From an uncultured Pseudomonadota bacterium (GTDB lineage: Bacteria > Pseudomonadota > Alphaproteobacteria > Rs-D84), in the NCBI GenBank assembly GCA_949288265.1, contig CASEJM010000009.1, positions 1 through 40,463 on the forward strand: DNA of 40,463 bases. Direction: 5' to 3'. Of this stretch, positions 16,938 to 25,088 are shown piece by piece. Within the stretch, counting starts at the first letter, position 1, and every line of letters begins with the position of its first letter. The notes beneath the pieces are model-generated. The model saw nothing but the letters and a program-made list of their open reading frames with translations. It was not told the origin of the DNA and made no database searches. The position numbers and the translations under genes were made by a program.

Positions 16938-17450
16938 ATGAAAAAAGTATTGTCAGTGATGTTTTTTTCCGTTTTGGCGACGATAATGATATTACCTGTT
17001 GCCCAGGCAGTGTGCCCTGTTTGTACTGTGGCAGTTGGTGCGGGTTTAGAGGGTATGCGTTTATTGGGCGTTGATGACGTAATAACAGGTATCTGGGCAG
17101 GTGGTTTAACTTTGTCCCTGTTCTTTTGGACCGCGGGCTGGTTAAAGAAGCATAATGTAAAAAGTGCTTTTTGGCAAATTGTCGTACCATTCGTTTTTTA
17201 TTACGGTTTATTGGCGTTAGTTTATGCCCTGCCGGGGGTTCATTTCGGTGCTTCGACTTTATGTGGTGTGGATAAGTTTTTATTGGGTATAATTGTTGGT
17301 ACAATAGCGTTTTATTTAGGGGCCCGTTGGTATGTAAAAATAAAACGTGAAAATGGGGGGCACGCAAAGTTTGCCTTTCAGAAAGTTGTTGTTCCTTTAT
17401 CGTTTTTAATAGTTGCGACGATAATATTCTGGTTTATCACAAAATGTTAA
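16938..17450 (+). CDS. Polytopic membrane protein with N-terminal CPVC motif, unknown function
   Basis: The 170-residue protein has a signal-like N-terminus (about 1-24), then immediately Cys-Pro-Val-Cys (26-29) and four further hydrophobic segments (about 45-65, 75-97, 107-130, 145-166), with additional Cys near 110 and at the C-terminus. The CxxC right after the first helix would face the periplasm and could be redox active or metal-binding, but no thioredoxin fold is present. CTGGAG precedes the ATG at 16938; an in-frame ATG at 16890 has no such signal. I recall similar CPVC membrane proteins in genomes of the Patescibacteria, which needs checking. It is followed at 28 bases by the helical protein gene, likely one operon. 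Confidence 0.75.
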   Translation: MKKVLSVMFFSVLATIMILPVAQAVCPVCTVAVGAGLEGMRLLGVDDVITGIWAGGLTLSLFFWTAGWLKKHNVKSAFWQIVVPFVFYYGLLALVYALPGVHFGASTLCGVDKFLLGIIVGTIAFYLGARWYVKIKRENGGHAKFAFQKVVVPLSFLIVATIIFWFITKC

Positions 17451-17478
17451 GCTTTGTTTATAGAAAGGAAGGTATAAT

Positions 17479-18114
17479 ATGAAAACAAAATCTGTTAAAA
17501 AGTCTGACGTAAAAAAAGCAGACAATAAATCTTCAAAGTCAACAAAAATGTCGTTAGAAGAAATGATTGAAAAGGTTGATGCTGCAAAAAAAGTTAACCC
17601 TTTAGATTTATCTTCTGATCAAGATTTATCCATTGCTTTAATGAATTTGGTTTCTTTAGAAGAACATTTCTTTTTTAGCGGTGCTAAAACTCAGAAAACT
17701 GGTTTTTATGATTTAATAAATACCGTTCGTGATATGCGTAAAGAATTGATGGCGCGCATCGTAAAAAAATCTACATCTGAAAATGGTGAGGTATGGTGTA
17801 TTTCAAAGCATTTGTTGGCAGCGTCGATGCGTTTAATGGAAGTCGGAACGAAAGCTTTAGGGGCTGGAAATAAACGTGACGCATATAATTTATTTAATAA
17901 ATCATATGAATTGTATTCTTTATTCTGGGGTATAAATATGGATTTAATTGATTTAACTGGTGTAAAAAAAATCGCTCCAGAAGTATATGCTTCTTGTGTT
18001 GTTGACGGTAAAAAGACAGAACCTGAGGTTGAAAAAGATATAAAAGAATCAAAATCCGCTGTGCGTCGTCTGGGAGATTGGGTAAAAAATGCAGTAAATT
18101 GTTGCATAGAATAA
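17479..18114 (+). CDS. Conserved helical cytoplasmic protein, unknown function
   Basis: This 211-residue protein has a Lys/Ser-rich disordered N-terminus (about 1-25) and a mainly helical body with no signal peptide or membrane helix. Striking segments are ALMNLVSLEEHFFFSGAKT, EVWCISKHLLAASMR and YELYSLFWGINMDLIDL. GGAAGG lies before the ATG. It sits 28 bases after the CPVC membrane protein gene and is probably cotranscribed. Proteins of this pattern are, as far as I remember, found in Patescibacteria as well, which would make this a two-gene cassette, but I cannot test that here. Confidence 0.75.
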   Translation: MKTKSVKKSDVKKADNKSSKSTKMSLEEMIEKVDAAKKVNPLDLSSDQDLSIALMNLVSLEEHFFFSGAKTQKTGFYDLINTVRDMRKELMARIVKKSTSENGEVWCISKHLLAASMRLMEVGTKALGAGNKRDAYNLFNKSYELYSLFWGINMDLIDLTGVKKIAPEVYASCVVDGKKTEPEVEKDIKESKSAVRRLGDWVKNAVNCCIE

Positions 18115-18123
18115 AAATGCTTG

Positions 18124-18153
18124 TTGATTAAGTCTATGCAAAAATGATAAAAT
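18124..18153 (+). promoter_or_regulatory. Possible promoter of the 813-residue protein gene
   Basis: TTGATT (18124-18129), an 18-base spacer and TAAAAT (18148-18153) preceded by TGA (extended -10 style) would start transcription near 18160. Readthrough from the previous gene is equally possible. Confidence 0.35.
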
Positions 18154-18174
18154 GCAGAAAGAGAGAAGTGAAAT

Positions 18175-20616
18175 TTGACGATACAAATATCGAAATTTTT
18201 TAAAGTTTCTTTTGTTTTAGCGGCTGTTTTATCTATGTTTAGTACAGCATATGGTGAACAGGCTGCTAATCCGCGTGGTGGAAACCTTGCCGGGAATAAT
18301 GCACCAGAAAATAATGTTTCTGAGGTTGCGTCACGTACTACGGTAAATCGTGTTGTTCGTAATACAGATAATGTTGTTGGGAGATCTAATTCTGCAGGTG
18401 TTTCTCGCAGTGCCGTATCTCGTCCAAGTACAACGGTTTCTCGTAGCGCAGTAAACATGTCGTCAAACGTTAATAATTCTGTTACTGGTCGTAGCGGTAC
18501 AGTCATACAAAACGTTGTATCTGCGGGTGGTGGAAGTCGCAATTCATCAACTGCACGTACTGCGTCGTCAAATGTAATTAGTGGGGTAACGCATAATCCT
18601 GCATCGACTGCGCGTGCTGCCGCGTCTAATTCTGTTGTCGGATTATCGCGCGGTGCTTCGACGGCACGAGCAACAGCAGTGTTCTCGGATATTTCTGCGA
18701 TTGGCAGTGGCTATGCCGCTTGCCGTGAAGCATATGCTACGTGTATGGATCAGTTCTGTGCAAACGCAAACGATACATATCGTAGATGTATATGTAGCGC
18801 CCGTTATGACGAATTTCGTAACACTGAAAATGCTATTGATGAGGCGCTGGGTTTGTTGGCGCAATTTGAAGATAATAATTTGGCGGTAGTTGGTCTGTCT
18901 GCCGAAGAAGTTTCTGCAATGTATAGCGCAACAGAAGGTGAATTGGCTATAAAAAAAGATACCAGTGCGGCGGCTAGTATGCTATCAGAAATCAATGATT
19001 TATTGTCTGGTAAAAAGTCTTCATCGTCTAGCGATAAATTAAGTTCTGCATCTCTTGGTTTATTGACAATAGATTTTACATCTGACTTAGATGATATATG
19101 GGGAAGTTCCGGCAGCTCAATATTTGACACGTCAACTGGTGTTGATTTATCTACATTGACAGGTGAAGATTTGTATTCTCAGGCTAACAAGCAATGTTTA
19201 AGTTTAGTTACAGAGTCTTGTGAAAATGACGCCGTTTTAAGAATGGCCAAAAGTGCGTATGGTATAATGATAACACAAGATTGTAATTTGTATGAAAAAA
19301 ATATAAATTCTCAGAAAGAAAGTTTGGAACAAACTGTGCGTACCGCAGAAAAATATTTACGCGAGGCCAGACTAGAAGAATACAAATCTCACAATTCTGC
19401 CGATGTTAACGAGTGTATTGCAAACGTTAAGAATGCCATACAATCAGATGGTGCTTGTGGTGCGAATTATAAACGTTGTTTAGATTATACGGGGGCATAT
19501 ATCAATCAAAGCACTGGTGAACCAATATATTCAACCCGTTTGTTTCAATTGTCTGATTTAATAGTTTTGCCGGGGGTTAATACTAGCGAGGCAAATGATA
19601 TCTTAGGTGTTAATGCGGACTTTAACGCGTTCTTAGAAAGTAGGCGTATGTTTGCAGAAACAGCTTTGGATTCCTGTCGTGATATTTCTGACATTGTTTG
19701 GGAAGAATTTAAGCGGCAAGCTTTGATCGAAATTGCTCAGGCTCAAGACGAGAAAATTGAAGAAGTAAAGATGTCCTGCGTTAGCACCATGGCAGAATGT
19801 TACGACGTTCAAACTGGGGCTTTGCAAGATTTTGATAATACGACGGCGCAATATACAGGGGCGATCAGTGCATATGCCGCGCGTGAGATGTGTAAAGACA
19901 AAGTTTTAGCTTGTGCCACGTTATATGGCAACACAGAGAATTGCGATTTTGATGAAAAAGGTCAATTAATTGTTCCTGAAAGAGGACTGGATGGTGCTAC
20001 GGCAAATGAGGTTTGTGGTTTATCTGCTTTGTTGGCATTCGTTGATACGGTTGATACAGTTCGTGTTTCAGAAGGGTGCGAAACGGCCGTTAATAATTAC
20101 ATAAAAGATTTATGTACACCAACAAGTGGCTCGATGGGATACCCATGGAATTGTCGTAATATGACCGTGGATAATTTTACTAAAAGCGTAAATGATTTTG
20201 CCGAACAGACATGCATTAATCCTGCAAATTCTGCCAGTGGTTTAATTTCTCAGGTCAGTGTTCAAATAAATAGAGCCATTACAGGTATGACTGAAGAAAT
20301 GGATTCTTTGATGATGTATATATGTGAAAATCTTGGTGGATATTGGGTTGCATCAACTGATAATGAAGGAACTTTGTTAAAAGCGTTTTATAACGATGTG
20401 TATGGTGGTGATACCAGCAATACATCTTGGGGAAAATGCGTAGAGAACTCTACTCTTGTACAGTGCTTAAATTATAATGAAACAGACGAAGAGCCCGTTG
20501 CTTCTTATAACTCAATAAAAGACGAGTGTGATTTTACAGATGAATGGTATGATTCTCGTTGTTCTTTATTGGGTAATGGGTATTATGAGAACGGGGTTTG
20601 TTATGTTGCTCAGTAA
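18175..20616 (+). CDS. Large secreted protein with Cys-rich module, unknown function
   Basis: The 813-residue product starts at TTG 18175 (GAGAAG upstream; no ATG is better placed) with a signal peptide of about 28 residues. Residues about 30-165 are a low-complexity Ser/Ala/Thr/Val/Arg region with repeated SRSAV and STAR elements, likely a disordered stalk. A Cys module follows at about 180-215 (YAACREAYATCMDQFC, then CICSARYDEF), then long helical stretches with spaced Cys pairs (CLSLVTESC, CGANYKRC, CVSTMAEC, CKDKVLAC) to the C-terminus. Regular Cys spacing suggests disulfides in a periplasmic or surface protein. No enzymatic family is recognised. The next secreted protein gene starts 21 bases later. 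Confidence 0.8.
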   Translation: MTIQISKFFKVSFVLAAVLSMFSTAYGEQAANPRGGNLAGNNAPENNVSEVASRTTVNRVVRNTDNVVGRSNSAGVSRSAVSRPSTTVSRSAVNMSSNVNNSVTGRSGTVIQNVVSAGGGSRNSSTARTASSNVISGVTHNPASTARAAASNSVVGLSRGASTARATAVFSDISAIGSGYAACREAYATCMDQFCANANDTYRRCICSARYDEFRNTENAIDEALGLLAQFEDNNLAVVGLSAEEVSAMYSATEGELAIKKDTSAAASMLSEINDLLSGKKSSSSSDKLSSASLGLLTIDFTSDLDDIWGSSGSSIFDTSTGVDLSTLTGEDLYSQANKQCLSLVTESCENDAVLRMAKSAYGIMITQDCNLYEKNINSQKESLEQTVRTAEKYLREARLEEYKSHNSADVNECIANVKNAIQSDGACGANYKRCLDYTGAYINQSTGEPIYSTRLFQLSDLIVLPGVNTSEANDILGVNADFNAFLESRRMFAETALDSCRDISDIVWEEFKRQALIEIAQAQDEKIEEVKMSCVSTMAECYDVQTGALQDFDNTTAQYTGAISAYAAREMCKDKVLACATLYGNTENCDFDEKGQLIVPERGLDGATANEVCGLSALLAFVDTVDTVRVSEGCETAVNNYIKDLCTPTSGSMGYPWNCRNMTVDNFTKSVNDFAEQTCINPANSASGLISQVSVQINRAITGMTEEMDSLMMYICENLGGYWVASTDNEGTLLKAFYNDVYGGDTSNTSWGKCVENSTLVQCLNYNETDEEPVASYNSIKDECDFTDEWYDSRCSLLGNGYYENGVCYVAQ

Positions 20617-20637
20617 TGCATAAAGATAGGTTAAAGA

Positions 20638-21897
20638 ATGAAAAAAAATGTTTTACTAATCTTTTTTGCAGTGTTTTTAACTTCTGTACCTGCGTATGCG
20701 ATTAATAATATGCAAGGAATGTGGAGCGCGTGGGGATATGATGGAAGTAAAAATAGTAACGGTTCTGCCGGTGACTTTATTATTGCTGGGGGCATCGGTA
20801 AAGGTGGTCAGCATGGTACGTGGGACGATGAGTGGGCCGTCGTTGGTGTAATCGCAAGTACGATAACTGAACGTGGTGGTTATTTCTGTCCGTATCAGAT
20901 TCAATGCAATAACAAATATAGAAAACGCAATGTAGATACAATATATTATTGGCCAACTGGTTTTGACTATGGAAAATGCGCGTGGCTTTGTGAAAGTGGT
21001 TATAGCGGTCCCAATTGTTTACCACAAGTAAGCTCTCCGACGAGCTGTGATGTTATACCCTATTCCCCCAATAGCGGTGGTAAGTTTCAGGGAATAAGTT
21101 TAAAAACTTCAGGAAAGGGTTCTAATAGTAAAGAAAGTTTGATATACGGTTTTAATAGTTGGAGTGATAGTTTAGAAAAAGAAAGCGATGTCATTCTTGG
21201 GGTTGTTAGGTTCTTAGAACATGGGGTTATAGCGGCGCCAGTAAAAGTTAGCTGTAATCGAGACAATTGGCCCGATAATGAATCTTTTGTTGATTCTGTT
21301 TATGCGGCTGTTGGAACTCAGAAGTTATTATGTGCGTCTGGGTACAAGGCGAATGATGCGGGAAATGACTGTGTACCTATTAATGCGGACATTTGTGAAA
21401 CGCAGAATATGACCTTTTGTAAGAATTTCCAAAGAGAGAAATATAATAGTTCTATACATAGGCTAGAGGAATCAGAAGAAGGTTGTGTAAAATATTTTTG
21501 TTCTGAACCTGATACCGCGTTCCCAAGTGTAAATGATACGTCATGTGTTACTTGTGCCAAAGGGGTAAAAGGCGGGGCAAACACTTCTAATGGCGTTTGT
21601 GTAAAATGTCAAACAGGAGAGTATTTTGATCAGAATATAAATGCGTGTAGAGGTGCTGCGGCCTACTCTAAAACTGATATGCAGTATGGCAAGGGACAAA
21701 CTAAAAATACTGTAGAGTTAAAAGATCAATGTTGGACGATAGTAGATCCTGAAGATTATGCAGATTGTGTAAAAGGTATAAAAAATGATGTGACTGGGTC
21801 CGCTTCTAATAGAAGTCTTATATCAGGTAACGGGCAAAGTATTACAAAGTTACCGGGATTGAATCTTTCATTAACTCCGTCAGTGATTCAGCAATAA
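20638..21897 (+). CDS. Secreted Cys-rich protein with EGF-like segment, unknown function
   Basis: The 419-residue protein has a signal peptide (about 1-21, cleaved after AYA). The mature part opens with a Gly/Trp-rich region (MWSAWGYDG, GGIGKGGQHGTWDD), then an EGF-like patch (CAWLCESGYSGPNC) near residue 120 and several CxxC elements toward the C-terminus (CVTCAKGVKGG, CVKCQTGEYF). The CxxC-GxY style is shared with the proteins at 1719 and 28251. It follows the 813-residue protein gene by 21 bases, so both are likely one operon, ending in a strong terminator directly after the stop codon. Confidence 0.8.
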   Translation: MKKNVLLIFFAVFLTSVPAYAINNMQGMWSAWGYDGSKNSNGSAGDFIIAGGIGKGGQHGTWDDEWAVVGVIASTITERGGYFCPYQIQCNNKYRKRNVDTIYYWPTGFDYGKCAWLCESGYSGPNCLPQVSSPTSCDVIPYSPNSGGKFQGISLKTSGKGSNSKESLIYGFNSWSDSLEKESDVILGVVRFLEHGVIAAPVKVSCNRDNWPDNESFVDSVYAAVGTQKLLCASGYKANDAGNDCVPINADICETQNMTFCKNFQREKYNSSIHRLEESEEGCVKYFCSEPDTAFPSVNDTSCVTCAKGVKGGANTSNGVCVKCQTGEYFDQNINACRGAAAYSKTDMQYGKGQTKNTVELKDQCWTIVDPEDYADCVKGIKNDVTGSASNRSLISGNGQSITKLPGLNLSLTPSVIQQ

Positions 21898-21922
21898 AAA
21901 ATCCGCGTTTCGCGGATTTTTT
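21896..21922. terminator. Bidirectional terminator between secreted protein gene and XRE gene
   Basis: AAAAAATCCGCG pairs with CGCGGATTTTTT across a TTT loop. The plus-strand stop ends at 21897 and the minus-strand stop begins at 21921, so the hairpin overlaps both stop codons. Confidence 0.9.
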
Positions 21923-22337
21923 ATTGCTCAATACCATTTAGTGCTTTCAGCATTTTCATAATAGTTTTGCGTTGCTCGTCGTTTGGCAGTTTCCAATATA
22001 AATTTATTAATTGCAAAGACTCATTTTTTGATAACGGATCATTTGATTTTTGATCTGAAACACGTTGAACGCGACCGCTACGATTAGGTTCTGGCATATA
22101 TCCAGGCAGACCGCTGAAAAAGAAGGAAATCGGTGTTTCTAGTGCCGTGCTTAATTCAAATAAACGTGAAGCAGAAATACGGTTGCCCGCACTTTCATAT
22201 TTTTGAATTTGTTGAAATGTAACACCACAAATCTGAGCCAAATCTTTTTGCGACAAACCCATCATCACGCGACGTAATTGTACGCGTTGTCCGATGTGCT
22301 CGTCAACAGCAGTTGGATGAAATGGTTTCCCGCTCAT
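21921..22337 (-). CDS. XRE-family helix-turn-helix transcriptional regulator
   Basis: The 138-residue protein has a lambda-repressor-like HTH at about residues 14-70 (IGQRVQLRRVMMGLSQKDLAQICGVTFQ, shown here only in part: SQKDLAQICGVTFQQIQKYE) and a short C-terminal helical region, the usual form of small alphaproteobacterial XRE regulators. These bind operator DNA as dimers. It is transcribed divergently from gpmI, with a promoter sharing its -35 hexamer with the gpmI promoter, so self-control or effects on gpmI are plausible. The operator is not identified. Confidence 0.92.
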   Translation of the reverse strand: MSGKPFHPTAVDEHIGQRVQLRRVMMGLSQKDLAQICGVTFQQIQKYESAGNRISASRLFELSTALETPISFFFSGLPGYMPEPNRSGRVQRVSDQKSNDPLSKNESLQLINLYWKLPNDEQRKTIMKMLKALNGIEQ

Positions 22338-22382
22338 ATTATTTGTGTCTCTCTGTTATTATGAAATACTTCCTATATCAGA

Positions 22383-22411
22383 TTTATACAATTTTTCTTT
22401 TTCTTTTGCAA
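22383..22411 (-). promoter_or_regulatory. Promoter of the XRE regulator, sharing its -35 with gpmI
   Basis: On the minus strand TTGCAA (22406-22411), a 17-base spacer and TATAAA (22383-22388) form a near-consensus promoter. TTGCAA is its own reverse complement and also serves the opposite promoter. Confidence 0.55.
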
Positions 22412-22434
22412 TCAAAAAACAGTTATGATAAATT
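22406..22434 (+). promoter_or_regulatory. Promoter of gpmI
   Basis: TTGCAA (22406-22411), a 17-base spacer and TAAATT (22429-22434) preceded by TGA (extended -10) predict a start near 22441, about 24 bases before the ATG at 22465. Confidence 0.55.
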
Positions 22435-22464
22435 TTGGCAGTAAAATATATTTCGGAGAAAAAT

Positions 22465-23940
22465 ATGAAAAAACCAATCGTATTATGTATCATGGATGGC
22501 GTAGGCATTCGAGAAAGTAAAGAACATAATGCTGTCGCGCTTGCAAAAATGCCGTTTTTTAATGAATTGTTACAAAAATATCCGCATTCTAAATTAGATG
22601 CCAGTGGTGTTGCTGTTGGGTTACCAAAGGGCACAATGGGAAATTCTGAAGTCGGTCATATAACTATTGGGGCTGGCCGCGTGGTAAACCAATTTCTTAG
22701 ACGGTTTCAGTTGGAAAATTGGAGTAAAAATATTCCTTTGCAAAATTTTATTAAATCTGTGCGTGATTCAGGCGGAATTGTTCATATGGCGGGGCTAATG
22801 TCGGATGGTCGCGTTCATTCTGATATAAACGATATGATGACGATAGTACGATATATTTTAGATTCGGGTTTGAAAGTATGTATTCATTTTATTGCCGATG
22901 GTCGTGATACGCCGCCACAATCTGCAGGTGTGTATATTAATCTTATAAAGAATCAGTTAAAGAATTATTTTTCTGATGGGCAGGCTTTTTTTGGGACTTT
23001 GTCGGGTCGTTATTATTCTATGGATAGAAATCAAAATTTAGATAGAACAGAGTTAGCGTTTAATGCGATTGCGCAGGCCAAATCAGAATATATCGCTTCG
23101 ACAATAGACGAAGCTTTGTCAGATGCATACGCACGTGGTGAAACTGATGAATTTATAAGACCAACTGTTATATCCGGGGATCCTGTAATTACAGATAAAG
23201 ATGGTTTCCTTTTTGGAAATTATCGTAGTGATCGGGCACGACAGATCGTTAGAGCAATTTTACAAACGGGTGCGAAAGTATTATGTTTTTCTCAATATGG
23301 CGAGGGACTAAACGAATCCTGCCCTGCTTTGTTGACAGATGAAAATATTGAAAATACGTTAGGAGAAGTTTTAGCAAAGAATGGTAAAAGTCAATTGCGT
23401 ATCGCAGAAACTGAAAAGTATAATCATGTTACATATTTCTTTGATGCGGAACGTAATGTCGATTTTAAGGGGGAAGAAAAAATTCTAATTCCATCGCCGG
23501 ATGTCGCCACGTTTGACTTAAAACCAGAAATGTCGGCTCAAGAAATAACAGATACGTTATTACAAAAATTATCTGATTTTGATGTTGTGATTTTAAACTA
23601 TGCGAATGGGGACATGGTTGGGCATACCGGTAAAGAACCAGCTGCTATCAAAGCGATGGAATTTCTTGATAAACAATTGTCTCGTCTGATACCGGCTGTT
23701 CTTGATTTAAACGGAGTAATTTTAATTACTGCGGATCATGGTAATGCAGAAAAAATGTGGGACGATAAAAATGATATACCATGGACGGCCCATACAACCA
23801 ATCCAGTAAATTTTATAGTTGTTTCTGATAAACAATATACGGTTCATGATGGGGGGGTGTCTGATATAGCACCGACCATACTAAAGCTATTAGATATAAA
23901 GCAACCATCTGATATGACAGGAAGCTCATTGATAGATTAA
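22465..23940 (+). CDS. gpmI: Cofactor-independent phosphoglycerate mutase
   Basis: This Mn-dependent enzyme interconverts 3- and 2-phosphoglycerate in glycolysis. The 491-residue protein begins PIVLCIMDGVG with metal-binding Asp11, has the phosphorylated Ser61 in GTMGNSEVGH, the substrate loop HFIADGRDTPPQS, and C-terminal metal sites in NYANGDMVGHTG and ITADHGNAEKM. The ATG at 22465 is chosen because TCGGAG precedes it and the protein then starts as in relatives; the open frame extends only to a TTG at 22435. It forms its own transcription unit with a terminator at the stop. Confidence 0.97.
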   Translation: MKKPIVLCIMDGVGIRESKEHNAVALAKMPFFNELLQKYPHSKLDASGVAVGLPKGTMGNSEVGHITIGAGRVVNQFLRRFQLENWSKNIPLQNFIKSVRDSGGIVHMAGLMSDGRVHSDINDMMTIVRYILDSGLKVCIHFIADGRDTPPQSAGVYINLIKNQLKNYFSDGQAFFGTLSGRYYSMDRNQNLDRTELAFNAIAQAKSEYIASTIDEALSDAYARGETDEFIRPTVISGDPVITDKDGFLFGNYRSDRARQIVRAILQTGAKVLCFSQYGEGLNESCPALLTDENIENTLGEVLAKNGKSQLRIAETEKYNHVTYFFDAERNVDFKGEEKILIPSPDVATFDLKPEMSAQEITDTLLQKLSDFDVVILNYANGDMVGHTGKEPAAIKAMEFLDKQLSRLIPAVLDLNGVILITADHGNAEKMWDDKNDIPWTAHTTNPVNFIVVSDKQYTVHDGGVSDIAPTILKLLDIKQPSDMTGSSLID

Positions 23941-23967
23941 AAAACGGTGCTTTAAGCACCGTTTTTT
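23941..23967. terminator. Bidirectional terminator between gpmI and tadA
   Basis: CGGTGCTT pairs with AAGCACCG around a single T, flanked by an A run and a T run. It starts right after the gpmI stop and contains the last codons and stop (23952-23954) of tadA on the other strand. Confidence 0.88.
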
Positions 23968-24410
23968 ATTTTCCTTCGTTCGGAAAAAAATTCTTTTAAT
24001 AATTCCGAAGATTCTTCAGAAAAATCTGAAACTTTTACGACGTGTGGCTTCCAAAGATGACGGTCTGTATCGTATATTTTTGCATTATGGTTAATTCCGC
24101 CGCCCTTTTCATCATCAGCCGCGTAATAAATATTCTTTATTCTGGCAAAAGAAATTGCTGTTGCACACATAGCGCAGGGCTCAAGTGTTACGTAAATGTC
24201 ACAGTCGTTTAGAAATTTTAAACCTAATTTTTTGCACGCTTTATTAATTGCCACTATTTCTGCATGTAAAATAGGATTTTTCTTTTTTTGAACTTCGTTT
24301 TCACCACGAGCAATTATTTTTCCGTTTCTTACAATAACTGCACCAATTGGCACGTCGTCGTGCGTTTTTGCGTGTCTGGCTAAATTTAGGGCTTGCTTCA
24401 TAAAATTCAT
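23952..24410 (-). CDS. tadA: tRNA-specific adenosine deaminase
   Basis: TadA converts the wobble adenosine of tRNA-Arg(ACG) to inosine. The 152-residue protein carries the zinc deaminase motifs HAE (His49, Glu51) and PCAMC (Cys79, Cys82). The ATG at 24410 (MNFMKQALNLAR) matches the family start; the frame reaches back to a TTG at 24437, which would overlap rsmD. No clear Shine-Dalgarno is present. It is divergent from rsmD with only 17 bases between starts, so its promoter must overlap the rsmD coding region or that gap. Confidence 0.95.
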   Translation of the reverse strand: MNFMKQALNLARHAKTHDDVPIGAVIVRNGKIIARGENEVQKKKNPILHAEIVAINKACKKLGLKFLNDCDIYVTLEPCAMCATAISFARIKNIYYAADDEKGGGINHNAKIYDTDRHLWKPHVVKVSDFSEESSELLKEFFSERRKIKNGA

Positions 24411-24427
24411 AATGTACACTTTATCGT

Positions 24428-24991
24428 ATGGATTCAAAATTGCAAATTATTTCGGGAAAATTTCATGGGCGTAAATTATATTTACCACGTGGGGCCAGAC
24501 CTACGCAAAATCGTGCACGCGAGGCCTTGTTTAACATGATTGCGTCTGGGTTGTTTACCCCAAATGAAAGTTTTACTGTATGGGACGTTTTCGCTGGTAG
24601 TGGGGCTTTTGGAATTGAGTGTTTATCACGTTACCCGAATGCAAAAGTTATATTTACAGACATTTCAACAGAATCCATACAAACTGTACGTAAAAATCTT
24701 GCCTTGCTAAACGTTGGAAATGCCGCAGTTAGCGAACAAGTTGATGCTTTGGGGGCAGTAAAAAAATATGCGCCCACATCAGATTTGGTTTTCGTTGATG
24801 CGCCATATGATGCGGCAGAAGTAGGTTTTTCTTTTGTTAGGTTGCTGACCAAAAGAGCAAAAATTGGAACTTTTTTAATATGGGAACAAGAAAAATCCAA
24901 TAGATTTGAAGCGCCTAAAGGTTGGCAGTTGTTTCGTGATAAGACTTATGGGCGGGCTCGGTTTCTGATTTTGCGTTATATAGGCGAATAA
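24428..24991 (+). CDS. rsmD: 16S rRNA (guanine966-N2)-methyltransferase
   Basis: RsmD methylates G966 of 16S rRNA with SAM. The 187-residue protein has the family start IISGKFHGRKL, RPTQNRAREALFNMI, SAM motif DVFAGSGAFGIE (about 53-64) and motif IV at 124-127. That motif reads DAPY instead of the usual DPP(Y/F), a notable change next to the target base pocket, although the fold looks intact. No clear ribosome binding site precedes the ATG. It is divergent from tadA. Confidence 0.93.
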   Translation: MDSKLQIISGKFHGRKLYLPRGARPTQNRAREALFNMIASGLFTPNESFTVWDVFAGSGAFGIECLSRYPNAKVIFTDISTESIQTVRKNLALLNVGNAAVSEQVDALGAVKKYAPTSDLVFVDAPYDAAEVGFSFVRLLTKRAKIGTFLIWEQEKSNRFEAPKGWQLFRDKTYGRARFLILRYIGE

Positions 24992-24996
24992 AAACC

Positions 24997-25088
24997 TTGA
25001 TTTTTCAATAAGTTTGGTAAATAATATGGGCCGCGTGGCACCCTTGGAGGTCACGTAAAAACATAAAAATTTATAAAGAGGGTAAAAA
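24997..25088 (+). promoter_or_regulatory. Promoter and leader hairpin of rplY
   Basis: TTGATT (24997-25002) with an AATAAT/TAATAT stretch 17-19 bases downstream could start transcription near 25032. The following leader contains a hairpin with CGTG (25033-25036) pairing to CACG about 15 bases on, with inner ACC/GGT pairs. GAGGG precedes the ATG at 25089. The promoter match is loose. Confidence 0.35.

Noticed and set aside
17706..18542. Minus-strand open frame of 278 residues
   Set aside because: It is antisense to two well-supported plus-strand genes, has no ribosome binding site and its composition is that of a reverse-complement shadow.
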